A stretch of DNA of 64,000 nucleotides, taken from the NCBI RefSeq assembly GCF_900104535.1, contig NZ_LT629710.1, positions 992,001-1,056,000 of the forward strand, given 5' to 3'. The position numbers and the translations under genes were made by a program. The stretch's first letter is position 1, and the number at the start of each line of letters is the position of its first letter. This DNA is from Nakamurella panacisegetis (lineage in GTDB: Bacteria > Actinomycetota > Actinomycetes > Mycobacteriales > Nakamurellaceae). Shown here piece after piece: positions 37,160-45,824 of the stretch. Below the pieces are notes generated by a model that saw only the letters and a program-made list of their open reading frames with translations, was not told where the DNA came from and searched no databases.

Positions 37160-38500
37160 CTACAGGGCGGAGAGTGCCTGCCAGTCGGTCGGCGAGTAGA
37201 TCCAGTCGTAGACGGCGTCCTTCTCGCTCATCGCCGGTCCACCGGTGTTGGTCACCACCACCGGGTCGCCGTAGATCGCCGAGTTGTAGTAGTCCTGTGC
37301 GTCCGGCTCGCCCATGTTGATGCACCCGTGAGAGACGTTGGCGATACCGAAGGCCGCCGCCGCCTTGAGATTCTCGTGGATGAACTCGCCGTTGTTGTTG
37401 ATGCGCACGGCCCACTTCTCCAGGGCATTGCAGTAGTCGAACTGCGGATTGCACATCTTGAACGTCGGATACTTCTCGGTGACCAGGTGGATCCCGGTGA
37501 CGGTGGCCCGGCCCGGCACCGACTCCTTGCCGTAGGACACCGCATAGTTCTTCGTGACCAGGCCGTCGACGGTGATGATCAGCCGGTGGGTCGAGGCGTT
37601 GGCGATCACGATCTGCGAACGCCCGACGGTGAAGCCGCTGGTGAAGTCCGCCCGGCCCCACTGGCCGTCGCCGAGGTCGACGCCCCTGAGGTTGGCCTGG
37701 ACGGTCACCTTCGTGTCCTTGGGCCAGAACGGGGTGGCTCCGGTGACCGGCGACTTGGTGGGCCGCCAGTGCACCTGCGACTGGACCGGGCCGTTGGCCT
37801 GGATCTGCTCGTCCTGCATCCAGGCCCAGTTGCCCTGGACGGCCGAACCGGCGGATGTGGTGACGGTCAGCGCCTTCTCGGCCGCCGCGCGGTTGGTGAC
37901 CTTGCCCGAGAAGGTGATGATGATCGGCGCGCCGACCCCCACGGTGGCGCCATCCGGGATCTGGATCGAGGCGCGCTCGGTCGACTTCGGGTTCACCGTC
38001 GAGATCTTCCCGCTGATCTTGGTGGTCTTGCCGTCGGCGCTGGTCGCGGTGCCGGTGAAGGTGTAGGTGGTGTTGTAGGCCATCCGTTGGGTGCTGGTCC
38101 ACGACCCCTTGTCGGAGGCGATCTTGCCGGCGATGACACGGCCGTCGTTGCCCTTGAGCGTCACGTCACCCAGGGTCGCGGCGAACACGGTGATCGTCAC
38201 CGGGTCGTTGGGCGGGACGTTCTTGGACCCGAAGGCCGGCTTGGCGGTGATCCGCACGTTGCTGCCGGCAACCGTCTGGGTGGAGGAGGACTCGGCCGTG
38301 GAGGGCGCCGACGACCCGGCGGAGGTCAGTTCGGGCGCAGCCACCGTCGGCTGGGCCTGCGCCTGGCTGCTGGGCACCGTCACCGTCACCGTCTCGACGC
38401 TGCCGGACGAGCACGCCGACACGATCAGGGCCGCGGCGGCGAACAGGACGGTGATGCCGGCCGTGCGGCGGCCGAACAGAGCGGCTGAGCGCTTTCCCAC
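37160..38500 (-). CDS. L,D-transpeptidase lipoprotein with Ig-like domains (LdtMt/LprQ type)
   Basis: 446 residues. Lipobox VSAC (Cys ~30), two Ig-like domains (~75-290; VTITVFAATLGDVTLKGNDG and FSGKVTNRAAAEKAL), then a YkuD catalytic domain (~300-425) with the active-site motif SHGCINM. It forms 3->3 cross-links in peptidoglycan outside the membrane. GTG 38500 has GGAG at suitable spacing; longer in-frame starts give an implausible leader. Location between mshA and murB matches mycobacterial LprQ (Rv0483). Confidence 0.93.
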   Translation of the reverse strand: MGKRSAALFGRRTAGITVLFAAAALIVSACSSGSVETVTVTVPSSQAQAQPTVAAPELTSAGSSAPSTAESSSTQTVAGSNVRITAKPAFGSKNVPPNDPVTITVFAATLGDVTLKGNDGRVIAGKIASDKGSWTSTQRMAYNTTYTFTGTATSADGKTTKISGKISTVNPKSTERASIQIPDGATVGVGAPIIITFSGKVTNRAAAEKALTVTTSAGSAVQGNWAWMQDEQIQANGPVQSQVHWRPTKSPVTGATPFWPKDTKVTVQANLRGVDLGDGQWGRADFTSGFTVGRSQIVIANASTHRLIITVDGLVTKNYAVSYGKESVPGRATVTGIHLVTEKYPTFKMCNPQFDYCNALEKWAVRINNNGEFIHENLKAAAAFGIANVSHGCINMGEPDAQDYYNSAIYGDPVVVTNTGGPAMSEKDAVYDWIYSPTDWQALSAL

Positions 38501-38666
38501 GAAGATGTCTCCACTTCCCTCGAGCTGCAGGGCTACCCTGCGGCCCCGCCGACGATCACGGGTCGGAACACAACGGTAGAGGCCCGTTGTGAAGTCCATG
38601 TCTGCCCACGCTGTTTGCGCAACGATCGCAACACATCTGCAATGCGCCGTTGAACGCACCCCGGGC

Positions 38667-39725
38667 TCAGTCCAGCTGGACTCCGACGAACACCGGCTCC
38701 GGGTGCAGGCGGACCTTGAACCGTTCCCGTACCCCGTCCCGGATCTCCCGGGCGAGGGCGAGCAGGTCGGCCGTCGAGCCGGCCCCCCGGTTCACCAGGG
38801 CCAACGTGTGCTTGGTGGAGACCCCGACCCGACCACCCGGCCCGTCGTAGCCCTTGGCGAATCCGGCTCGTTCGATCAACCAGGCCGCGGACAGTTTGGT
38901 CCGCCCATCGGCGGTGGGATAACGAGGGTAGGTCGTGTCCGGGCCGTGAGCGGCCCGGATGGCCGCGTCCGCCGCGGCCAGCTGCGCCTCGTCCAGGATC
39001 GGGTTGGTGAAGAACGATCCGGCACTGCGGGTGTCCGGATCGTCGACCCCGGCCTCGATGACCATGCCCTTCGACCGCCGCAGGGCCAGGACCGCTTCCC
39101 GGATCCGGTGTTCCGGCGCCGTCGCACCGGGTGCGACCCCCAGCGTCCGGGCCAGTTCGGCGTAGGCGACGGTGGTCGGAATCCGGGTCAGGGCCAGGGT
39201 GATGTCCAGGACGATTGCACGCGCGGTGCCCCGAAGGATGGAACTGCGGTAGGCCAGTTCCAGCTCCGCCGCCGGCGCCGACCTGACCTCGCCGGTCAGC
39301 CGGTCGTACAGGGTGACCGACTCCAGCAGCTCGGAGATCTCGGTGCCGTAGGCCCCGACGTTCTGGACCGGCGTCGCTCCCGAACTCCCGGGAATGCCGG
39401 ACAGCGGCGCCAGGCCGGTGAACCCGGCATCGACGAGTTGCGCGACCACGTCGTCCCAGTCCTCGCCGGCGCCGACGGTGACCAGCGCCGCGTCGCCGTC
39501 CTCGGCAATGCGCACCCCGGACACCGCGATGCGGACCACCGGGCCGGGTACCCCGGCGTCGGCCACCACCAGATTCGATCCGCCGCCGAGGACGAGGACG
39601 TCCTGGCCGGCGAAGGCGCGCATCGCCCCGGCCACCTCGTCGGCGGTGGTCACCGTGACCAACTCCGGCGCCGGACCGCCCAGACGCAGCGTGGTCAGGT
39701 CGGCGAGGCGGACTGATGTGGGCAC
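38667..39725 (-). CDS. murB: UDP-N-acetylenolpyruvoylglucosamine reductase MurB
   Basis: About 352 residues from GTG 39725. The FAD-binding half has LTTLRLGGPA, VLGGGSNLVV and GIPGSSGATPVQNVGAYG-type motifs (IPGSSGATPVQNVGAYG), and the reductase half has the catalytic serine in SAGSFFTNP. It reduces enolpyruvyl-UDP-GlcNAc to UDP-MurNAc in peptidoglycan synthesis. An alternative GTG at 39785 would overlap the upstream M48-like gene by 26 bases; the shorter start matches typical leaders. Confidence 0.93.
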   Translation of the reverse strand: MPTSVRLADLTTLRLGGPAPELVTVTTADEVAGAMRAFAGQDVLVLGGGSNLVVADAGVPGPVVRIAVSGVRIAEDGDAALVTVGAGEDWDDVVAQLVDAGFTGLAPLSGIPGSSGATPVQNVGAYGTEISELLESVTLYDRLTGEVRSAPAAELELAYRSSILRGTARAIVLDITLALTRIPTTVAYAELARTLGVAPGATAPEHRIREAVLALRRSKGMVIEAGVDDPDTRSAGSFFTNPILDEAQLAAADAAIRAAHGPDTTYPRYPTADGRTKLSAAWLIERAGFAKGYDGPGGRVGVSTKHTLALVNRGAGSTADLLALAREIRDGVRERFKVRLHPEPVFVGVQLD

Positions 39726-39759
39726 CGGCCAAGGGTAGAGGCTGAGCCGCTGCCGCCGG

Positions 39760-41067
39760 TCAGCCTCGGAGGTCGCGGGCGACACGTTGGTACTGCAGGC
39801 CGAGTTCCCGGTCGATGGTCAGCATGAGCTCGTCCCGATCAGCCGGGTCGAGGCCCAGCCGGGGCCAGCTCCGAGCCATCCGCAGTCGGAGGCCGGCCGG
39901 CGGGTGACTGTGCAGCACCCCGCTGTCCACCCGGATCGATCGCTGTTCCCACAGCCGGATATCGGCGCCCTTCTGCGCAACGGTCCGGGAGCCGGCCTCG
40001 TGCCATTCGCCCGGATCGGCGTTGGACAGGGCGGCCGTCCGGATCGCCGTGCGCAACGGGCCGGCCAACACCAGAACGGTGAACAGGTTCACGGCGCCGG
40101 ATGTGCCACCGGCACGGCAGGCGTAGACATCGGCCAGATATTCGGCGCGGCGGACCGAACGCATCGCCAGCAGGTGGACGCCGAGGTCGAGAAGGGTCGT
40201 CAGTTGGTACACCGGCCACATGAAGACACTGGCCAGCTCGCTGCCCAGACGCTCGCCGTAGCCGTTGCGACGGCGGCCGCCGGTCACCACCCGCCGCGGG
40301 TTGCACAGATAGGCCAAGCGCCGATAGGTGGTCAGGGCGGGCTGCGCCAGCAGCCTGGAATCGGGATCACCGTTGATCAAGTGGCCGAGTTCGTATCCGA
40401 GCAGGGCCATCCGGCCGTCGGCGTCGAGCGCGGTCCACAACGGGAGGCCGAGGTTGAGCACGCGGGTGCGACGCGCCCCCACCCGCATGCAGAACGCATT
40501 GAACTGGCCGTCGACCGCCACGATCTCGGGGATCGGCGCGCCTATCCGGCCGGCGACATCATCGATGAGACCGAACAGCACCGGATGAGTGGCTCGATGG
40601 ATCCGAGATCCCTCGGTACCGGGGAACCGGGGAAAGCGCGGCCGCAGGAACACCGCCAGCATGACCAACACCGCTCCGAGCACGATCGGGAGGGGCGCGT
40701 CGATCTTGACGAGGAGAACGGACCCGGCCAGCAGAGCCAGCGGGATCAGGACCGTCACCGCCGAGATGGCCAACAGGGCGATCAACGCCGGTGACCGCCG
40801 GGCGCCGGCCGGGGGATCGCTGCGCAACCGGTCGGACTCACGCTGGTTGATCCGGAACGACACACGATGCTGAAAGCGGTCGATGCGGCGATTGATGCGC
40901 TGCTGGAATCCGTCCGGGCGCTGCCAACCGATCCCGGTGGACGTCTCGCCCCGGTCGTAGGCCCCGAGATTCCATTCGCACTCCGGGCACCAGGACGGCC
41001 CGGTTCGGGCCCGTACCACTGCATGTCCGCACATCGGGCAGATGTCCGCCGTCGCGGTGTCGGGCAT
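39760..41067 (-). CDS. M48-type metallopeptidase-like membrane protein with an altered zinc motif
   Basis: 435 residues. An N-terminal zinc ribbon (CPMCGHA...CPECEW, ~11-36), two membrane helices (~95-142) and an M48 domain (~155-400) are visible. The zinc-ligand helix reads LLGYELGHLINGD where active M48 enzymes have HExxH: residue ~225 is Tyr (codon 40393-40395, TAC; CAC would be His). The downstream Glu in RRAEYLADVYA (~283) is kept. It is therefore probably an inactive or modified homologue of HtpX-type proteases, unless the base is a sequencing error. It precedes murB with a 34-base gap. Confidence 0.82.
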   Translation of the reverse strand: MPDTATADICPMCGHAVVRARTGPSWCPECEWNLGAYDRGETSTGIGWQRPDGFQQRINRRIDRFQHRVSFRINQRESDRLRSDPPAGARRSPALIALLAISAVTVLIPLALLAGSVLLVKIDAPLPIVLGAVLVMLAVFLRPRFPRFPGTEGSRIHRATHPVLFGLIDDVAGRIGAPIPEIVAVDGQFNAFCMRVGARRTRVLNLGLPLWTALDADGRMALLGYELGHLINGDPDSRLLAQPALTTYRRLAYLCNPRRVVTGGRRRNGYGERLGSELASVFMWPVYQLTTLLDLGVHLLAMRSVRRAEYLADVYACRAGGTSGAVNLFTVLVLAGPLRTAIRTAALSNADPGEWHEAGSRTVAQKGADIRLWEQRSIRVDSGVLHSHPPAGLRLRMARSWPRLGLDPADRDELMLTIDRELGLQYQRVARDLRG

Positions 41068-41282
41068 GATGCCTCCGGGTGGTCAGGACGATGCGGCCAC
41101 GTGAAAATATAGGCGGCGATGATCGGGAGGATTCCGGCGGACAGCCACGCCGCAAGCCCGGTGTGGCCGGCCCGTCCGGGCCCGGCTCCGTTACCCGCAA
41201 GTAACCTCCGGCCCCGCTGCCCTACTGTTGAGCCCGACCCACCGTTGACCGACAATCGGCCGTCACCCTCAGGAGCGCACCC

Positions 41283-41777
41283 GTGCCAACGTCTCTGTCC
41301 GTCACCCACGACTTCGCCGCTCCGCCGGCCACGGTCTACCAGCTGCTGACCGACCGCGCCTTCCTGGAGCGCCGCCTCGCCGAGACCGGCGGCATCGATC
41401 CGGCGGTGGTCAGCCTGGACGTCGACGGCGCCGCGGCCAAAGTCGTCACGCGCCAGTCGATCCCGTCGTCCGCGTTGCCGTCGATGGTGGCCTCGATGAT
41501 CCCCGGCGATCCGGTGACCGAGCGCACGGAGGAGTGGCACACCGACGGGGAGAGCCACGTCGCGCCGTTCACGGTCGTCATCAAGGGCGCCCCGGCCACG
41601 CTGAAGGGCACCATGACCCTCGCCCCGTCGGGGGCCGGATCGACCCTGAGCGTTGAGGGTCAGGCCCACGTGCCGATCCCGATGTTCGGCGGCAAGATCG
41701 AGGGCATCGTGGTCGAGCAGGTCACGGCCCTGCTCAATCGCGAGGCGGACTACACCGCGGCCGCGCTGACCTCCTGA
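41283..41777 (+). CDS. DUF2505 (SRPBCC/START-like) protein
   Basis: 164 residues from GTG 41283. The layout is DUF2505/START-like: SLSVTHDFAAPPATVYQLLTD at the start, a central ITPG-free beta-sheet and a C-terminal helix (EGIVVEQVTALLNREADYT). Such domains bind lipids or other hydrophobic ligands; this family has no proven function. Its stop is two bases before purU, so the two are probably co-transcribed. Confidence 0.85.
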   Translation: MPTSLSVTHDFAAPPATVYQLLTDRAFLERRLAETGGIDPAVVSLDVDGAAAKVVTRQSIPSSALPSMVASMIPGDPVTERTEEWHTDGESHVAPFTVVIKGAPATLKGTMTLAPSGAGSTLSVEGQAHVPIPMFGGKIEGIVVEQVTALLNREADYTAAALTS

Positions 41778-41779
41778 CC

Positions 41780-42643
41780 ATGGAGCGCCGATACACCCTG
41801 TCCCTGAGCTGCCCGGACGCCACCGGGATCGTCGCCCGCATCACCACGTTCCTGGCCGACATCGACGGCTGGATCGTCGAGGCGGCCTACCATTCGGACC
41901 CCGACTCCGGGAACTTCTTCACCCGCCAGGTGATCAGGGCCGACTCGCTGTCATTCGGCGTCGACGAGCTGCGCGACCGGTTCGCCCTGATCGCCGACCA
42001 CCTGGACGCCCACCAGTGGCAGGTGACCGACTCGGCGGTGCGGAAGACCGCAGTCGTACTGGTGTCCAAGGAGGGCCACTGCCTCTACGAGCTGCTGGCC
42101 CAGTGGCACTCCGGGGCCCTGGGCGCCGACATCGCCTGCGTCATCGGCAATCACGCCGACCTGGCCGGGGTCGCGTCGATGTTCGGGCTGCCGTTCGTCC
42201 ACGTCCCGGTTCCCACCGACCCGGACGGCAAGGCGGCCGCGTTCGACCGGATCCGCTCGGAGGTCGACACCCACTCCCCCGACGCCATCGTGCTGGCCCG
42301 GTTCATGCAGGTGGTACCGCCGCGCCTGTGCGCGGAGTGGTCGGGCCGGCTGATCAACATCCACCACGGGTTCCTGCCGTCCTTCCAGGGCGCCCGGCCG
42401 TACCACCAGGCGCACACCCGCGGCGTCAAGATGATCGGCGCCACCTGCCACTACGTCACCGCCGACCTGGACGCCGGCCCGATCATCGACCAGGACGTCA
42501 TCCGGATCGACCACTCCGATTCCGCGGCCGACATGGCCCGGCGCGGCCGGGACATCGAGAAGGCCGTCCTGGCCCGTGGTCTGGCCTACCACCTGCAGGA
42601 CCGGGTGCTGCTGGACGGACTCCGGACCGTCGTCTTCGGCTGA
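41780..42643 (+). CDS. purU: Formyltetrahydrofolate deformylase PurU
   Basis: 287 residues. An N-terminal ACT domain (~1-80; SCPDATGIVARITTFLAD) is followed by a formyl-transferase-type hydrolase domain with the catalytic Asn-His-Asp set: INIHHGFLPSFQGARPYHQA (~194-213) and Asp in HYVTADLDAGPIIDQD. It releases formate from 10-formyl-THF for purine synthesis and one-carbon balance. ATG 41780. Confidence 0.95.
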   Translation: MERRYTLSLSCPDATGIVARITTFLADIDGWIVEAAYHSDPDSGNFFTRQVIRADSLSFGVDELRDRFALIADHLDAHQWQVTDSAVRKTAVVLVSKEGHCLYELLAQWHSGALGADIACVIGNHADLAGVASMFGLPFVHVPVPTDPDGKAAAFDRIRSEVDTHSPDAIVLARFMQVVPPRLCAEWSGRLINIHHGFLPSFQGARPYHQAHTRGVKMIGATCHYVTADLDAGPIIDQDVIRIDHSDSAADMARRGRDIEKAVLARGLAYHLQDRVLLDGLRTVVFG

Positions 42644-42794
42644 CCGACGGCGTCCCCGACGCGGCCGGTCGCCGATTCCGGGAATGTCGACGAGCCCCCG
42701 GCCGTTGGCCACCAACAGGTGCGTCCACGACGCACAATGGTGGCGTGCGACCTGCGCACGAACAGCGACACGAGATGTTCAGGAGGGCCATGTG

Positions 42795-43703
42795 ATGGCC
42801 GGCGAACCGGGTGAGCTCTACGAGCTGCACCTCGAAGTCCCCCAGATCGAGGATCTGGCCAGCCCCGTGCTGGTGCATGCCCTGGACGGATACGTCGACG
42901 CCGGCAGCGGGGTGAGCCTGGCCGTCGCGCAACTGCTGGACAAGCTCGAAAGCACCGTGATCGCCACCTTCGACGTCGACCAGCTCATCGACTACCGCGC
43001 CCGGCGCCCCACGTTGACCTTCGCCCGCAACGCCTTCATCGACTACGACGCTCCGCAGCTGGTCATCCGAGCCATGGTCGACGAGGTCGGCAACACGTTC
43101 CTGCTGCTCACCGGGCCCGAGCCGGACATGCAGTGGGAGCGCTTCGCCGCCGCCGTCGGCCAGATCGCCGACCGTTTCGCGGTGCGTCTGACCGTCGGCC
43201 TGATGGCCATCCCGATGGGGGTCCCGCACACGCGCCCGACCGGCATGTCGACCCACGCCACCCGGCCGGATCTGATCGACGCCCCACAGGATTGGATCGG
43301 CACCGTGCAGGTGCCCGGCCACGCCACCGGGCTGCTGGAGTACCGGTTCGGGCAGGCCGGGCGCGACGCCATCGGTTTCGCCGCTCACGTTCCGCACTAC
43401 GTGGCCCGTTCCGACTACCCGGAGACGGCCCGAACGTTGATCCAGGCCACCTCGGACGCCACCGGGCTCGTCCTGCCCACGGCCGGCCTGGACGCCGCCG
43501 CCGCGGCGGTGCAGACCCAGCTGGCCACCCAGCTGGAGGAGAACAGCGAGATCGCCGAGATGGTCCACGCCTTGGAGGGCCAGTACGACGCCTTCGTCTC
43601 GGCCACCGGTCGCGGGTTGCTGGCCGAGTCGGCTCCGCTGCCGACCGCCGACGAGCTGGGCGCCCAGTTCGAGGCCTTCCTCGCGGAGCGCGAGACCCCG
43701 TAG
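42795..43703 (+). CDS. PAC2-family protein
   Basis: 302 residues from ATG 42795 with Shine-Dalgarno AGGAGGG. The PAC2 (proteasome assembly chaperone 2-like) domain spans ~10-235: ALDGYVDAGSGVSLAVAQLL, DVDQLIDYRARRPTLTF, LLLTGPEPDMQWERF and MAIPMGVPHTRP. Actinobacteria with proteasomes often carry several PAC2 proteins; the exact role is unproven. A helical tail follows. Confidence 0.88.
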   Translation: MAGEPGELYELHLEVPQIEDLASPVLVHALDGYVDAGSGVSLAVAQLLDKLESTVIATFDVDQLIDYRARRPTLTFARNAFIDYDAPQLVIRAMVDEVGNTFLLLTGPEPDMQWERFAAAVGQIADRFAVRLTVGLMAIPMGVPHTRPTGMSTHATRPDLIDAPQDWIGTVQVPGHATGLLEYRFGQAGRDAIGFAAHVPHYVARSDYPETARTLIQATSDATGLVLPTAGLDAAAAAVQTQLATQLEENSEIAEMVHALEGQYDAFVSATGRGLLAESAPLPTADELGAQFEAFLAERETP

Positions 43704-43772
43704 TCACCGGTCGTCGAGCCGTGACCCCTCTCGGTGGCATCCACGGGGTGGATCACCAGTAGTGTCCCGGCT

Positions 43773-44843
43773 GTGGCGAAGGATTCCCAGGTTCGCGTGC
43801 TGCTGCCGGACCGTGTGCACGGGCCGTTGCGGGCGATCCTGGTCCGGATCCTCATCGCTCTGCTGTGCGTGGTGGCCACGGCCGCCGTTGTCTGGTTGGA
43901 GCGTGACGGCTACCGCGATCTGGACGGCAAGCTGAGGACCTGGCTGGACGCCTTCTACTACGCCACCGTGACCCTCTCCACCACCGGCTACGGCGACATC
44001 ACCCCGGTGTCGGAATCAGCTCGGCTGACCAACATCCTGATCATCACCCCGCTGCGGTTCCTGTTCCTGATCGTCCTGGTCGGCACCACCATCGAGGTGC
44101 TCACCGAGCGGAGCCGCCAGCAGTTCCGCTATCACCGCTGGAGGCAACGCGTGAAGAGGCACACCGTGGTGATCGGCTACGGCATGAAGGGCCGCTCGGC
44201 CGTCCAGGCCCTCGTCGACCAGGGATACCCGGCCGACCACATCGTGGTGGTGGACAGCAACGGCGCCAGCATCAAGGCGGCGACCGCGGCCGGCTGTGTC
44301 GGTGTGCTGGGTGACGCCCGCCGGGAGGAGGTACTGCAGCAGGCTTCGGTGCCCGGGGCCGAGCGCGTCATCGTGGCCACCGATCGCGATGACACCAGCG
44401 TGTTGGTCACCCTGACCGCCCGCCGGCTGAACCCGAAGGCCACGATCGCCGCCGCCGCCCGCGAGGAGCAGAACATCGGCGTGCTCCGCCAGGGCGGAGC
44501 GGACGTCGTCATCCCGACGGCGGAATCCGCCGGGCGGCTGCTGGGCCTGTCCATCATCGCGCCCAACGCGGGCGAGGTGATCGAGGATCTGCTGGAACCG
44601 GTGGCCGGGCTGAACATCTCCGAGCGCGCCGTACGCCGGGAGGACATCGGGTTGTCCCCGTCGCGACTGATCAAGAACGGCGAGATCGTGCTGACCGTGA
44701 TCCGCCACGGGGTCTCGCATCGGTTCGACTCGGGCAAGATCCACGTCCTGCAGCCCGGCGACATCATCGTCGTGATCAAGGCCAACGAGTTGATGCAGCC
44801 CGACGCACCCGTCGCGCACGCCGAGGAACCGGCCGTCGAGTAG
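43773..44843 (+). CDS. Potassium channel protein with RCK/TrkA domains
   Basis: 356 residues. Two membrane helices flank a pore loop with the K+ selectivity filter TTGYGD (~70-75), a 2TM channel subunit. The cytoplasmic RCK-N domain (~120-240) begins HTVVIGYGMKGRSAVQAL, a Rossmann NAD/ATP-binding motif, and an RCK-C (TrkA-C) domain (~260-345) follows. It would form a tetramer that gates K+ flow in response to a cytoplasmic ligand. GTG 43773 is preferred over an in-frame ATG at 43734. Confidence 0.92.
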   Translation: MAKDSQVRVLLPDRVHGPLRAILVRILIALLCVVATAAVVWLERDGYRDLDGKLRTWLDAFYYATVTLSTTGYGDITPVSESARLTNILIITPLRFLFLIVLVGTTIEVLTERSRQQFRYHRWRQRVKRHTVVIGYGMKGRSAVQALVDQGYPADHIVVVDSNGASIKAATAAGCVGVLGDARREEVLQQASVPGAERVIVATDRDDTSVLVTLTARRLNPKATIAAAAREEQNIGVLRQGGADVVIPTAESAGRLLGLSIIAPNAGEVIEDLLEPVAGLNISERAVRREDIGLSPSRLIKNGEIVLTVIRHGVSHRFDSGKIHVLQPGDIIVVIKANELMQPDAPVAHAEEPAVE

Positions 44844-44858
44844 CCGACCGCCGGGTGT

Positions 44859-45335
44859 TCAGATGGGCAGCAGCCGGATCGAGCGCAGGATGGCATCGAA
44901 GATGGGCAGATCGCGCGCCTCGTGGGCCCGGGCGGTGGCCGCATCGGCCACCAGCATGCGGGAACTGGAGGCCCAGAGGTAGGCCTGCAGCTGGCTCACC
45001 GGATCCGGCTCGTCCCGCCGGTAGTGCAGGGCGGTCACGTCGACGAAACTCGACAACACGAAGTCTTCCACCGACAGCTTCACGAAACCCTTTGCCGTCG
45101 CGGCGATCCGGGCCACGGCCAGCTCACGGAATTCGGTGAACCACGGTTCGCCGTCCGCTTCCGGCTCGCCCTGCAACAGGGTGAACGTGGGGCGCCGACC
45201 GTCTTCCAGCGGGCCGAGCAGCCGGATCCGGCTCTCGTCGCCGTCGATCCCCCAACCGAGCGGCACCAGCATGGAGATGCCCAGATCCATCCGGGCCAGG
45301 CTGGCCATCGGCACCGGGTTCACAGGAATCGGCAT
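44859..45335 (-). CDS. DcrB/PsbP-like small protein, second of a pair
   Basis: 158 residues, from ATG 45335. Segments such as ISMLVPLGWGID, RRPTFTLLQGEP, EFRELAVARIAATA and the closing FDAILRSIRLL fit the DcrB/Mog1/PsbP-like alpha-beta fold, though weakly. There is no signal peptide. The gene overlaps its upstream neighbour by 16 bases and is the last gene of the leftward CIS operon. In type VI secretion, small DUF1795-type proteins of similar size act as effector adaptors; whether this one does is speculation. Confidence 0.65.
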   Translation of the reverse strand: MPIPVNPVPMASLARMDLGISMLVPLGWGIDGDESRIRLLGPLEDGRRPTFTLLQGEPEADGEPWFTEFRELAVARIAATAKGFVKLSVEDFVLSSFVDVTALHYRRDEPDPVSQLQAYLWASSSRMLVADAATARAHEARDLPIFDAILRSIRLLPI

Positions 45336-45790
45336 GACGCCACCGCCTCGTCGAACACGGGGATCCACCGGTCCCGGTCGGCCCAGGGGGCGAACGCGGC
45401 GACGGTGCGTACCGCGCCGGAGAACTCGACCGCGGTGAAATGCGCGACCAGATCGTCGCCTCCAGGACCGGTGACCGGGGTCGAACCGCGGACGCCGTGC
45501 GGCAGATGCACCACGACGGTGGCCGTCGGACAGTCGTCGATCACGGCCAGACGTTCCTCGACCAGGTCGCCGTCGGCCGCCGCGAAGGCTTCGGCGACGG
45601 TGCGCACGGCCGCTGCGCCGACATCCATCTGCTGCACGACCACCCGGGCCAGCACCTGATCGTCGTCCTCGTCGCGCCATTCGTACTGCGCGCTGCGTTC
45701 GTCCTGCGCCCCGGCCTCGAATCCGGGCGGCAGCTCGAAGGAGACACCGGTGACGGCGCTGTAGAAATGAATCCGGGACGGGACATCCAC
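45320..45790 (-). CDS. DcrB/PsbP-like small protein, first of a pair
   Basis: 156 residues from GTG 45790. The pattern RIHFYSAVTGVSFELPPGFEA, a central AEAFAAADGDLVEERLAVID, and the end FDEAVASCRFL is that of DcrB/Mog1/PsbP-like proteins. No signal peptide or membrane helix. It follows the DUF4157 gene after 34 bases and overlaps the next gene, so the four leftward genes look like one operon. Possible adaptor for the DUF4157 protein; not proven. Confidence 0.68.
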   Translation of the reverse strand: MDVPSRIHFYSAVTGVSFELPPGFEAGAQDERSAQYEWRDEDDDQVLARVVVQQMDVGAAAVRTVAEAFAAADGDLVEERLAVIDDCPTATVVVHLPHGVRGSTPVTGPGGDDLVAHFTAVEFSGAVRTVAAFAPWADRDRWIPVFDEAVASCRFL

Positions 45791-45824
45791 GCGGCACAGG
45801 CCTTTCGTGAGAGAACGAGCAGGG

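Noticed and set aside
38501-38666. c-di-AMP (ydaO) riboswitch ahead of the L,D-transpeptidase
   Set aside because: The leader is only about 165 bases and I could not find the conserved ydaO core sequences in it.
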